59,622 bases of DNA from Chitinispirillia bacterium. Its GTDB lineage: Bacteria > Fibrobacterota > Chitinivibrionia > Chitinivibrionales > Chitinispirillaceae. Below, piece after piece: positions 18,440 to 26,585 of the stretch. The translations under genes and the position numbers were made by a program. The stretch is taken from NCBI GenBank assembly GCA_009784115.1, contig WRCH01000003.1, positions 1 through 59,622 on the forward strand. Direction: 5' to 3'. Every line of letters starts with the position of its first letter. Position 1 is the stretch's first letter. The notes beneath the pieces were generated by a model. It was given only the letters and a program-made list of their open reading frames with translations. It had not been told where the DNA came from and did not search any database.

Positions 18440-18466
18440 GATATCGTACCATAATGTAATTTTTTT

Positions 18467-19288
18467 ATGATGATAACAAAAACAAATCCGCTGATACTCT
18501 GCACACTTATCTTACTGATGACCGCAAACACACAGGCACAGTGGCGCGAGCTTGACAAAGGCTTCACACTTGGCGTTTTTCTCTCTCCGCTCTATAACCA
18601 AAATGACAACATCCGAAACGACAGCGCTCAAATCCGCATCTTACGTATAGACCCAAAACGATACGAGCTGCACCTTCTAAACGCAAGCCACCCCAACCGG
18701 GGAAACTCTCTCACCGCTATTGAGTGGGGGCAAAAAGAGAGAATGAGCGCAGTTATAAACGCGGCGATGTATCAGACAGATTACAAAACCAGCGTCTCAC
18801 TTATGAGAACATCGCAGCATGTTAATAATCCAAGACTCTCAAAAGACAATACAATTCTCGTTTTTGAACCGCTCAAAAAAAATATTCCGCAAATACGTTT
18901 AGTTGACAGGCAGTGTGATGATTTTCAAAAAATCAGTGAAGATTACGGATCAATGGTGCAATCGATACGCATGCTCTCCTGCACCGGCAAAAACGTATGG
19001 CAGGAAAACGGCAGACGATGGAGCATAGCGGCGGCGGGGATAGACAAACAGCAAAATTTGCTGTTCATACAATCAACAGCGCCGCACTCGGTTCACGAAT
19101 TTGTAAACATCCTCAATAATTTACCGATAAAGTTAGACCGCGCAATGTATATGGAGGGCGGCTCGCCCTCACAGCTCTATATAGCCGCGCCGTCAGATAC
19201 GATGATTTTTATCGGTGATTTTTCATCGGGGGGAAGATCGGCAAGCGCTCCGCCGGTGCCCAATGTTCTTGGAGTGAGAAAAAAGTAA
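18467..19288 (+). CDS. exported phosphodiester-glycosidase-like (DUF2233/NAGPA) protein
   Basis: 273 residues with an N-terminal signal peptide (ILCTLILLMTANTQA). The body has the family's order of motifs: an N-terminal region ending ILRIDPKRYELHLLNAS, a GQKERMSAVINAAMYQ block corresponding to the Asn-Ala/Gly-Phe core, and the C-terminal MYMEGGSPSQLYI motif (family: D-GG-S). NAGPA-type enzymes hydrolyse sugar phosphodiesters, and bacterial members are mostly periplasmic or cell-surface. The substrate is unknown. Two adjacent ATGs (18467 and 18470) lack a clear ribosome site. A truncated MITE-like copy ends about 28 bases upstream and may overlap its promoter. Confidence 0.72.
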   Translation: MMITKTNPLILCTLILLMTANTQAQWRELDKGFTLGVFLSPLYNQNDNIRNDSAQIRILRIDPKRYELHLLNASHPNRGNSLTAIEWGQKERMSAVINAAMYQTDYKTSVSLMRTSQHVNNPRLSKDNTILVFEPLKKNIPQIRLVDRQCDDFQKISEDYGSMVQSIRMLSCTGKNVWQENGRRWSIAAAGIDKQQNLLFIQSTAPHSVHEFVNILNNLPIKLDRAMYMEGGSPSQLYIAAPSDTMIFIGDFSSGGRSASAPPVPNVLGVRKK

Positions 19289-19296
19289 ATATCGCT

Positions 19297-19902
19297 TCAA
19301 TCAATAATCTTTTGCAGCTCTTTGTAAAGCGCGCGCATTGCTTTGCCCCTGTGGCTGATCTTATTTTTTTCTTCCGATGATATTTGCGCGAATGTTTCGT
19401 TAAATCCCTGAGGAATAAACAGCGGGTCATAGCCAAATCCGCGAGAGCCGCTTTTTTCAGTTATGATTACGCCCTCACATGTACCCTCCGCGCTCAAATA
19501 TGTTTCGGGGCCTGTTTTCAGGACAAGTACGCATTTAAAGCGGGCAGTGCGGAGATGTTCGGGAATTTCCTTTAAGTCATTAAGAAGTTTTTCATTATTA
19601 CTTTCTGATGTTGCGCCCTCACCGCTAAACCGTGCGCTTAAAACGCCGGGGGCGCCGCCAAGCGCGTCAACCTCAAGACCCGAATCATCAGCCAGCGCCC
19701 ACACACCGCCTCTTCGCTCGTAGACCCAGTCTGCTTTTATCTTTGCGTTATCGTAAAATGCGGAACCGTTTTCCTCTATGTCCGGCAGCGGATTCCAATG
19801 ATCTTTAAGAGAGCTTACGGATAGATCAATACCCGAAAACAACTCTTTAAACTCATTAACTTTGCCTTGATTTCCTGTGGCGATAATGATTTTTTTTGTC
19901 AT
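19297..19902 (-). CDS. rdgB: XTP/dITP pyrophosphatase (RdgB/HAM1)
   Basis: House-cleaning NTPase that hydrolyses dITP and XTP to monophosphates. The 201-residue protein has the N-terminal ATGNQGKVNEF motif, the catalytic and metal-binding block ALADDSGLEVDALGGAPGV, SARFSGEG and the C-terminal GSRGFGYDPLFIP and SHRGKAMRAL motifs. The ATG at 19902 is preferred over an upstream TTG at 19908: it matches the family N-terminus and has GGA inside the end of leuS as ribosome site. It lies directly downstream of leuS and is probably cotranscribed. Confidence 0.94.
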   Translation of the reverse strand: MTKKIIIATGNQGKVNEFKELFSGIDLSVSSLKDHWNPLPDIEENGSAFYDNAKIKADWVYERRGGVWALADDSGLEVDALGGAPGVLSARFSGEGATSESNNEKLLNDLKEIPEHLRTARFKCVLVLKTGPETYLSAEGTCEGVIITEKSGSRGFGYDPLFIPQGFNETFAQISSEEKNKISHRGKAMRALYKELQKIID

Positions 19903-19908
19903 AATCAA

Positions 19909-22431
19909 CTATCCAACGACAATATTCACAAGTTTGCCGGGGATTACGACTACCTTGCGTATTGTTTTGTCACTGATAAAAGGTTTGACTTTGTCAAGAC
20001 CAAGCGCTGTTGTTTTAAGCTCGTCCAAACTTGCTTCGCGCGGGGCTTGAAATTCTGCGCGGAGCTTGCCGTTGACTTGTACTACTACTGTGACAACCGA
20101 ATCTATAACCATCGCTTCATCCCACGCCGGCCACGGAGTATTGATGAGAAAACCCTCATTGCCAAGTTTTTCCCAAAGTTCATCGCCAATATGGGGTGCG
20201 TATGGGCTTACAAGTTTTACAAGCGCTTCCAAATCCTCTTTTGCCGCGCCCGTTGAACCAAGTTCGTTGATAAATTCCATCATCGCGGCAACCGCTGTGT
20301 TGAACTTCATCGCTTCAAGATCGCTGCTCACTTTTTTAATTGTCTTGTGACGAATGCGGCAGTTAGGATCGCCCTGCGGTCCGCCCTTTTCAAGAAAATC
20401 CTCCGCCAAACGGTAAAGTTTGCGAAGGAATCTGTTACACCCCTCAATCGCGCGCGGATCCCACGGTTTCGGCAGTTCAAACTCTCCCATAAACATCTCA
20501 TAGATGCGAAGTACATCCGCGCCGTATTTCTCAACTACTTCGTCGGGATTTACACCGTTGAGTTTTGACTTTGCCATTTTTTCTATCTCTACAGTCAACT
20601 TTTCGCCTGTAGCTTTAAGACACGCCCCGCCGTCAATAAACTCAATTTCAGAAAATTCATGATATTTACCGGCGCTGTCGGTGTACGTTTGAGCGAGCAC
20701 AATACCCTGGTGACGCAGTTTTTTAAACGGCTCTTTCGTGGAGACATATCCCAAGTCATAAAGTACCTTGTGCCAAAAACGCGAATAGAGAAGATGAAGC
20801 ACCGCGTGCTCCGCACCGCCTACGTATAAGTCAACATTCATCCACTGAGACTCTGCCTTTTTACTCCACGCTTCCTTATCGTTAAGCGGATCAAGATAAC
20901 GCAAATAGTACCAGCATGAACCCGCCCACTGCGGCATGGTATTGGTCTCACGCTTTGCCGGGGCTTTGCATTCAGGACATTCGGTGCTGACCCATTCGTC
21001 TATATTGGCAAGCGGCGATTCGCCTGTGCCGGACGGTTCATATTTGCTGACGTCAGGAAGAGTGACCGGCAATTGATCTTCGGGAACAGGCACTATACCG
21101 CAAGCGGGACAATGAATAACAGGAATAGGTTCACCCCAATATCTTTGACGTGAAAAAATCCAGTCACGCAATTTATAACTTACGGCAGCCTTTCCGTATC
21201 CTTTTTCTTCGAGCCACGCGTTCATCTTTTGTTTGGCTTGATCTGTAGGAAGACCATCAATAAAATCTGAGTTGACATTCACTCCCTTAGCTGTAAAAGC
21301 AACGCCGTCTTCGATTTTACTCCCGTCAGCAGGAGCTACAACCTGTATTATGGGAAGATTGAATTTTTGCGCAAACTCATAGTCTCTGTCATCATGAGCG
21401 GGAACCGCCATAATAGCGCCGGTACCGTAACCGGCAAGTACATAGTCCGCAATCCAAACAGGAATCTCTTTCCCGTTGACCGGATTTACGGCATACGCAC
21501 CTGTAAAGACTCCGCTTTTATCTTTAGACAACTCCGCGCGCTCAAGATCACTTTTCATCCGCGCGGCTTCCTGATATTTTTTTACGGTGCCGCTCTGTCC
21601 ATCAGAAGTTATCTCCGAAACGAGCTGATGTTCCGGTGAGAGCACCATGTAAGACGCACCGAAAAGAGTATCCGGCCTTGTAGTAAAAACCTTAATTTTT
21701 TTATCACCGAATTTATCACCGGCCACACGAAATTCAACCTCCGCTCCCTCAGAGCGCCCTATCCAGTTGCGCTGCATCGCAAGAGTCGATTCCGGCCAGT
21801 CAACTTCGGCTAAATCCTCAAGAAGCCTGTCTGCGTAAGCGGTTATTTTAAGTATCCACTGCCTCATATCTTTACGCTCAACAGCGGTTGAGCACCTCTC
21901 GCATTTACCGCTTATCACCTCTTCATTGGCAAGACCTGTTTTACAGGATGAACACCAATTTATAGGCATAACGCCCTCGTAAGCGAGTCCCTTTTTGTAA
22001 AGCTGCAAAAAAATCCATTGAGTCCACTTATAGTAAGCTGGATCTGTAGTGTTTATTTCAAGATCCCAATCGTACCCAAATCCAATAGAGTTTATCTGCC
22101 GTTTAAAACTGGCGACAGCTTTCTCGGTTGTAATCTTGGGATGAACGCCGGTCTTAATCGCATAGTTTTCAGCAGGCAAACCAAAAGCGTCCCAGCCCAT
22201 AGGGTGCAGAACATTATACCCTTGCATTTTTTTCATGCGGCATACGATATCCGTAGCCGTATATCCCTCACAGTGTCCCACATGAAGCCCCGCTCCTGAA
22301 GGATACGGGAACATGTCAAGCGCGTAGAACTTCGGCCTTGATGAGTCAAACACAACTTTGTTTACCTCTTTTTCATGCCAGCGGGCTTGCCACTTCGGTT
22401 CAATTTCTGATGGTATATATTTACCGGACAT
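19909..22431 (-). CDS. leuS: leucyl-tRNA synthetase
   Basis: 840 residues, normal bacterial length. The class I signature HVGH lies at residues 50-53 ([18 protein letters not shown]). A zinc-like CxxC pair (SSCKTG, GKCERC) is followed by the CP1 editing domain with the Thr-rich [15 protein letters not shown] and the editing Asp region [13 protein letters not shown]. The KMSKS loop reads [16 protein letters not shown], with Ala for the first Ser. A short C-terminal domain ends with [20 protein letters not shown] lies before the ATG. A second CxxC pair (CPAC, CPEC) sits in the Zn-1 insertion. Confidence 0.97.
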   Translation of the reverse strand: MSGKYIPSEIEPKWQARWHEKEVNKVVFDSSRPKFYALDMFPYPSGAGLHVGHCEGYTATDIVCRMKKMQGYNVLHPMGWDAFGLPAENYAIKTGVHPKITTEKAVASFKRQINSIGFGYDWDLEINTTDPAYYKWTQWIFLQLYKKGLAYEGVMPINWCSSCKTGLANEEVISGKCERCSTAVERKDMRQWILKITAYADRLLEDLAEVDWPESTLAMQRNWIGRSEGAEVEFRVAGDKFGDKKIKVFTTRPDTLFGASYMVLSPEHQLVSEITSDGQSGTVKKYQEAARMKSDLERAELSKDKSGVFTGAYAVNPVNGKEIPVWIADYVLAGYGTGAIMAVPAHDDRDYEFAQKFNLPIIQVVAPADGSKIEDGVAFTAKGVNVNSDFIDGLPTDQAKQKMNAWLEEKGYGKAAVSYKLRDWIFSRQRYWGEPIPVIHCPACGIVPVPEDQLPVTLPDVSKYEPSGTGESPLANIDEWVSTECPECKAPAKRETNTMPQWAGSCWYYLRYLDPLNDKEAWSKKAESQWMNVDLYVGGAEHAVLHLLYSRFWHKVLYDLGYVSTKEPFKKLRHQGIVLAQTYTDSAGKYHEFSEIEFIDGGACLKATGEKLTVEIEKMAKSKLNGVNPDEVVEKYGADVLRIYEMFMGEFELPKPWDPRAIEGCNRFLRKLYRLAEDFLEKGGPQGDPNCRIRHKTIKKVSSDLEAMKFNTAVAAMMEFINELGSTGAAKEDLEALVKLVSPYAPHIGDELWEKLGNEGFLINTPWPAWDEAMVIDSVVTVVVQVNGKLRAEFQAPREASLDELKTTALGLDKVKPFISDKTIRKVVVIPGKLVNIVVG

Positions 22432-22557
22432 TTTTACCCCTTCTAATAATTTTTATCGTCATGACAACTAAAAATAATGCACGGAGCGCGGTTAATCAAT
22501 CGAATGCCCGCTAAGATTTACCGGAGGCAGACTTGAACCGCGCTGTATTACACGCGC

Positions 22558-24246
22558 CTAACGGCGCTCCATCACCCCAACCGCCGCAGCCACCCTCTCT
22601 CCCCTGCCGTCCGGCCCAATAATCATCCCCTTAACCAAATACGTCCCCGCGGATACCTTGCGGCCTCTGCGGTCTGTCAAATCCCATGATCCAACCGCAC
22701 GCCTTTCGCTATTGCCGGGGACGGCGCTGCCGCTTATACGTATCTTGCTGACGGTATTGCCGGATGCGTCATAAATGGTAAATGTGCCGTTTTTTATTGA
22801 TTTGCCTTGATAAAAAAATGTTATCGTTCCCGATGATTTATTGACAGGATTAGGCCCGGCGGTAAACCCATTTGTCAACACGTCTTTGGATACAGCCAAC
22901 GCTGCTTCTTTGTCATTGAGCAAAACGCTGTCAGGCGGGATTCGGCTGTTCGATTGAGCTATCGCAGTAACCTCGTTATAGTATGTATTAAGAAACGCGG
23001 TTCTCGTTTCATAATAATTTTTTAACTCCGATACCCGTGTGTCAAAGTTATTTGCCGGCCACCATCTCCTGTTATCTTCCTGCGCGCTTCTTCTGAGCTT
23101 CTCCGCCAGCTTATCAATAAAACTTGACATTGTAGCTATATTTTCGCTGTAGTTTTCGTTCCAAACCTCTACCCATCTCGAAACAAATACCGGGTCGTCA
23201 AAAAAGCGGCGGAAAAACGGATAATTCGGATACGGATACAGGGTTGGCGCAACTGTTATCCGTGCAGGCAAACCGCCGCCGAACATATTGCCGCTAAACC
23301 ATGACGTACCAAAGCTGAGATCAAAATCCCAAAGCGGCCCGGCGAAGATTTTTCCGCCCTTGTCCTTATAAAAAAAGATACTGCCCGGGTCGCGGCGCGT
23401 ATCAAATGGTTCATGCAGAGGAACATTAAAGTCTGAATTGTTCGATATAACCTGTACCATGATATATTTGACAAATGACTCTAAGTCAATCAAATCCCGA
23501 TAACCGTTTTCGGGAAAATTTGAGGCGTTCATCAAACGAGTCAACTCATTCCAATCATCCCGCACAAAATTATATGCGGGATTGGTCATAAGCTCAGGCT
23601 CAAAAGAGGGCGATTTTATCACCATAGGAAGATTATAGTCCGTTGTCCTGAATCTCGGATTATCGTTGAACTGCCACGCTATCTCGGCAAACCAGCCCTC
23701 ATACAAATCAACAGGCACTCTCCCCGGAGCGCCGTGCCCGTCAGGATCCGCCTGCCTGTGTTCTGTAAAAAGATAGCTTCCCTCATACACGCCGTTCAGA
23801 TAAAAATCAACATGGTGATATGAGCAGGTGTATTTCAAACCAAACCTGTGCCCAAGTTCAAACGCAACAGACGTTTTCATGAGCGACAGGTCATAATAGT
23901 TCGCAATGAGAACCCAGTTCCGCGCTGCCGGAAGTCCGAAAGGAGACTGCTTCTCACTGTTTCTAAACCTTATACGGTAAGGCTTTTTAGGCCAGGAAAA
24001 CCAAGTGGAGTTCCCGCGCCCTCTGATCTGCTGATTGCTGATTGGTCCGATATTGTTTTCAGAGTTATTGGGATCGGTCAGAGAAAAAGTCATGGTGACC
24101 CAATCCTCTTTGTTCAAAATAGAGTCGCCGTTTTCCGTATTGATTCTTATCACCGGCAGGCCGTTAGTTTGCGCCGCGGCAGTGATCGCTGAAAAAAACA
24201 CTGCTATTGTGAAAATAGTGAGTTTTTTGATTGTGCAGATTTTCAT
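22558..24246 (-). CDS. secreted CotH-kinase-domain protein with C-terminal sorting-like domain
   Basis: 562 residues: signal peptide (FTIAVFFSAITAAAQ), then a CotH-like atypical kinase region (about 30-400) with RGRGNSTWFSWPKKPYRI, RNWVLIANYYDLSLMK, YEGSYLFTEHRQ and the metal-binding GPLWDFDLSFG. CotH proteins phosphorylate secreted proteins or occur on surface-attachment proteins. From about 455 a C-terminal domain of FlgD/T9SS-sorting style follows (AGPNPVNKSSGTITFFY, TIYDASGNTVSKI, WDLTDRRGRKVSAGTYLVKG). Start and AAGGGG ribosome site are clear. A 14-bp perfect palindrome lies about 28 bases upstream. Probably a cell-surface or exported enzyme. Confidence 0.82.
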   Translation of the reverse strand: MKICTIKKLTIFTIAVFFSAITAAAQTNGLPVIRINTENGDSILNKEDWVTMTFSLTDPNNSENNIGPISNQQIRGRGNSTWFSWPKKPYRIRFRNSEKQSPFGLPAARNWVLIANYYDLSLMKTSVAFELGHRFGLKYTCSYHHVDFYLNGVYEGSYLFTEHRQADPDGHGAPGRVPVDLYEGWFAEIAWQFNDNPRFRTTDYNLPMVIKSPSFEPELMTNPAYNFVRDDWNELTRLMNASNFPENGYRDLIDLESFVKYIMVQVISNNSDFNVPLHEPFDTRRDPGSIFFYKDKGGKIFAGPLWDFDLSFGTSWFSGNMFGGGLPARITVAPTLYPYPNYPFFRRFFDDPVFVSRWVEVWNENYSENIATMSSFIDKLAEKLRRSAQEDNRRWWPANNFDTRVSELKNYYETRTAFLNTYYNEVTAIAQSNSRIPPDSVLLNDKEAALAVSKDVLTNGFTAGPNPVNKSSGTITFFYQGKSIKNGTFTIYDASGNTVSKIRISGSAVPGNSERRAVGSWDLTDRRGRKVSAGTYLVKGMIIGPDGRGERVAAAVGVMERR

Positions 24247-24273
24247 ATCTACCCCTTACAGCTATTTTTGCGG

Positions 24274-24287
24274 TGATCAATTGATCA
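24274..24287. promoter_or_regulatory. perfect 14-bp palindrome TGATCAATTGATCA upstream of the cotH-like gene
   Basis: A perfect dyad symmetry in the 5' region of the minus-strand CotH-like gene, within the gap to the divergent transglycosylase gene. It is typical of a dimeric regulator site; the regulator is unknown. Confidence 0.4.
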
Positions 24288-24351
24288 ATTCAATCTTATT
24301 CTACATATATTACTCCGGCATTTAACTGCCACCTTAATAATATAAGCATAT

Positions 24352-24380
24352 TTGACACATTTAACAAATAATTTTTAATT
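24352..24380 (+). promoter_or_regulatory. candidate promoter for the transglycosylase gene
   Basis: A perfect TTGACA (24352-24357), 17-base spacer and a weak TTAATT (24375-24380), followed by TATAAA-rich sequence, upstream of the possible starts at 24411 and 24459. Confidence 0.4.
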
Positions 24381-24458
24381 TTGATAAATTTTATAAATTT
24401 TGGGACGAGGATGATTTTTGTTTATGACTTGCGTCCCGTAAATTATTATTTTAAGGCC

Positions 24459-25346
24459 ATGACAAATAGCGCAGATAACCAAAATCCCAATAAAAAACTC
24501 CCGCTCATTCTGCGGATCCTTATAGGGATATACATCGTTATAAGAACCATATTTGTGGCTTACGCGGTGATTTTCGCCATTGCCGGCACTATAGCGATTT
24601 ATTTGGGATACACACACGGAAGAGCTTACTTTGACAATCATCTTATGAAACCGATAAACGATGTTAAGCAGCTTATAACAGAAAATCCAACAGAGTCCGC
24701 TTATATGAAACAATACCGCGAGCAGCTTAGAGAGGCGGGAGAGTGCGACAGTTTAATTTGGAAATTTGTACCCCTTGATTCAATCGCCGATATTTTAAAA
24801 CAGACGGTATTAGCCGCCGAAGACGACGGATTTTACACTCATCCCGGCTTTTCATTAGACGCCATAGTTGAGGCGATTGAGAGGAACCGCACCTCAAACT
24901 CATTTAGAAGCGGCGCAAGCACCATCACTCAGCAGGTTGCGAAAAACTTCTTTTTAACGCCGGAAAAAAGTTTCGAACGCAAGTTCATGGAGATCGGCTA
25001 CGCGCTTTTAATGGAGAAATATCTTGGCAAAGACCGGATTTTAGAACTTTATTTGAACTACGCGCAGTGGGGCAAAAACGTATTTGGGTGTGAAGCGGCC
25101 GCAAACGTATACTTTAGAAAAAGCAGCGCGAATCTAACACGAACCGAAGCCGCGCGCATGGCGGCAACTCTTGCCATGCCGGCAAGAATCACCCCACATC
25201 ATACAAAATCAGGCTTCATGGCAAGACGCATAGCCGTAATCGCAAATAATATGTACATACGCGGACAGCTTGACGACGCGGGATATTTTTCATTGACGGG
25301 GGAGCATCATCCTAACGCGGAGCAAGTGCTTAGTGATACAGAATAA
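24459..25346 (+). CDS. mtgA: monofunctional biosynthetic peptidoglycan transglycosylase (GT51)
   Basis: Polymerises lipid II into glycan strands at the inner membrane. An N-terminal membrane helix (IVIRTIFVAYAVIFAIAGTIAIY) is followed by the GT51 motifs: AAEDDGFYTHPGFS with the catalytic Glu, RSGASTITQQVAKNFFL, RKFMEIGYALLMEKYLGKDRILELYLN and ARMAATLAMPARI. No transpeptidase domain is present. Starts at 24381 (TTG) and 24411 (ATG) are also open. I prefer 24459, which gives the usual short basic cytoplasmic tail before the helix. A MITE-like repeat begins at the base after its TAA. Confidence 0.9.
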   Translation: MTNSADNQNPNKKLPLILRILIGIYIVIRTIFVAYAVIFAIAGTIAIYLGYTHGRAYFDNHLMKPINDVKQLITENPTESAYMKQYREQLREAGECDSLIWKFVPLDSIADILKQTVLAAEDDGFYTHPGFSLDAIVEAIERNRTSNSFRSGASTITQQVAKNFFLTPEKSFERKFMEIGYALLMEKYLGKDRILELYLNYAQWGKNVFGCEAAANVYFRKSSANLTRTEAARMAATLAMPARITPHHTKSGFMARRIAVIANNMYIRGQLDDAGYFSLTGEHHPNAEQVLSDTE

Positions 25347-25451
25347 TATACTGGTGAACGGCATAAATTGACACTGCATCGCACGCAGCTGCACGCAGGG
25401 CCGTGAGGCTGCTTAGCGGCACAGTGTCAATTTATGCCGTGGTTTAGTATA
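25347..25451. repeat. MITE-like palindromic element, copy C (complete)
   Basis: 105 bp with terminal inverted repeats: the left end TATACTGGTGAA then CGGCATAAATTGACACTG, and the right end CAGTGTCAATTTATGCCG then TGGTTTAGTATA. The interior is GC-rich (CACGCAGCTGCACGCAGGG). It has no open reading frame of note. It starts immediately after the transglycosylase stop codon and sits between convergent genes. Termini bounded by TA are compatible with TA-target insertion (inference). Confidence 0.85.
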
Positions 25452-25496
25452 ACAGCGGCAGGTAACATGGATCCTGCGGCGGCGGCCAAAAAACAA

Positions 25497-25526
25497 TGGG
25501 GGCTGTCTCAAAACGAGCTGCCCCCA
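25497..25526. terminator. hairpin between convergent genes
   Basis: TGGGGGC (25497-25503) pairs with GCCCCCA (25520-25526), with further pairing of CTC and GAG toward the loop (CTCAAAACGAG). The position between convergent ends suits a bidirectional terminator. The GGGGGCTGTCTCAAAA string also resembles an insertion-sequence end, so a relic is possible. Confidence 0.5.
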
Positions 25527-25565
25527 TAACATCAAATTAAAAAGTGAAACGCTTAGAATCCCAAA

Positions 25566-26066
25566 TTAATTTCTTCCTGCCTGTTCCCCGCGTTTTTCAA
25601 GTTTGTCTATGAAAGCCTGCGGATTACGGTTAACTCTGCCTTTGCACGCGATACTGCACATGTAGATTCTCTTGCCGTCGTGATCGACGAATATGTTTTG
25701 CTTAAGTCTTTTACTTACACATACCGGGCAGGTTAGCTGTTCTGACGACATCTCTGCAGAGCGTGCGCGCGCGGCTCTTGCGGGTCTTTCCGCTCTTGCT
25801 TCGACCGGTGCGGCAACAGGTTCCGGTTCCGGTGTTGGTTCCGGATCAGAAAAGCCGCCAAAGGATGACTGCGATCCAAAAGAAGATTCTGAACCGAAAG
25901 AGGACTCCGAGCCAAATGAAGATCCTGAACCAAAGCTCGATTCCGACGCGGCGGGTGAATCATCTGAGGATGAATCCGTTTCCCACGGGAATTGTGCAAA
26001 GACAAATGTGAATGCCGCGGCGCTTGTTAAGACTAAAAAGCTTCTCGTTACAGTTTTTATGAGCAT
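25566..26066 (-). CDS. secreted protein with SSFGSx repeats and a TRASH/YHS-like metal-binding domain
   Basis: 166 residues: signal peptide (LVLTSAAAFTFVFA), an acidic Ser-rich part, five consecutive hexapeptides of the form SSFGSE/G/Q (about 43-71), a Pro-Glu-Pro linker, an Arg/Ala-rich stretch, then a compact domain (about 110-160) with CPVC at 113-116 and two more cysteines at 137 and 141 in DGKRIYMCSIACKGRV. This C-x2-C...C-x3-C pattern and the following NPQAFIDKL match TRASH/YHS metal-binding modules. Likely a periplasmic or surface metal-binding protein; the partner is unknown. AAAGGAGAG precedes the ATG. Confidence 0.65.
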   Translation of the reverse strand: MLIKTVTRSFLVLTSAAAFTFVFAQFPWETDSSSDDSPAASESSFGSGSSFGSESSFGSESSFGSQSSFGGFSDPEPTPEPEPVAAPVEARAERPARAARARSAEMSSEQLTCPVCVSKRLKQNIFVDHDGKRIYMCSIACKGRVNRNPQAFIDKLEKRGEQAGRN

Positions 26067-26106
26067 GACGCTCTCCTTTCATTTGAGATATATAACAAAA
26101 CAATAT

Positions 26107-26129
26107 AGTATAATTTCACATTAATGTGA
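26107..26129 (-). promoter_or_regulatory. -10 box and overlapping palindrome upstream of the TRASH-like gene
   Basis: Reading the minus strand, a perfect 14-bp palindrome TCACATTAATGTGA (26116-26129) lies three bases before TATACT (26107-26112). The spacer is thus occupied by a dyad and no recognisable -35 hexamer precedes it, which suggests regulator-dependent control (inference). Confidence 0.4.
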
Positions 26130-26510
26130 TACTTTTTTAATAGTGATTATCGAATAAGCATGATTTATCATTTTGAAACGGATGATTTTATATCAAGTAA
26201 GAAGCCGTAATTCCCGATGTCTTTTAATTCCTGCGTAGGTTTATTTTTTGTTTTTTAATTAAGCCGATGGGAATCCGCTATCGCTTAATTACAACAGGGC
26301 GTTGCATTTTAAAGAGTTTGTAACAATCGTTAGCTTTCTTGAAAACCTCATGAGTTATGATTTTATGGTCATAAACTTTACATTTGTGATTACGTAAATT
26401 TAGAAATAGCGATATTGGCGGTTATAGTAGAATCGGATAAATCATTTTGCAACAGCCTTACTAATGCGGTTGTGATGAATGTTAGTAAATGGGTACGGTT
26501 CTAACTCGCT
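26130..26510. other. AT-rich intergenic region
   Basis: About 380 bases between the divergent TRASH-like and fic genes. I find no open frame with coding character, no RNA gene and no inverted repeat of note beyond short TATGA/TCATA dyads near 26355-26375. Confidence 0.5.
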
Positions 26511-26546
26511 AACGCACAAGATAACACACAAGATAACGCACAAGAT
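26511..26546 (+). repeat. three tandem 12-bp repeats upstream of fic (possible operator)
   Basis: Units AACGCACAAGAT, AACACACAAGAT and AACGCACAAGAT lie head to tail, with one base difference, and end two bases before the -35 hexamer. The period is a little over one helical turn, so bound proteins would lie roughly on one face. This looks like a regulator array. Confidence 0.75.
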
Positions 26547-26548
26547 AG

Positions 26549-26578
26549 TTGACCCTTGTATCTGTAATAAAGTATAAT
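26549..26578 (+). promoter_or_regulatory. strong sigma70 promoter of fic, predicted leaderless
   Basis: TTGACC (26549-26554), 18-base spacer, TATAAT (26573-26578). Only seven bases separate the -10 from the ATG at 26586, so initiation would fall at or next to the start codon. No usable ribosome site exists (AGGT directly abuts the ATG), which agrees with a leaderless transcript. Confidence 0.7.
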
Positions 26579-26585
26579 ATTAGGT

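Larger units (their letters stand above)
18002..18466. other. intergenic region between divergent ctp and glycosidase-like gene
   Basis: AT-rich 465-bp gap. It should hold the promoter of the ctp-ppiD-RND operon (A+T-rich, about 18000-18200), a gene fragment on the minus strand (18251-18388) and a truncated MITE-like copy (18378-18439). No other coding stretch is seen. Confidence 0.5.

Noticed and set aside
22470-22560. GCGCGGTT/AACCGCGC inverted pair between leuS and the CotH-like gene
   Set aside because: Arms are separated by about 50 bases with no T-tract and no second copy in the window; not strong enough for a terminator or repeat call.
25855-25950. Repeated 18-base units considered as a CRISPR-like array
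   Set aside because: The units are contiguous, without spacers, and encode the SSFGSx hexapeptides of the secreted protein.
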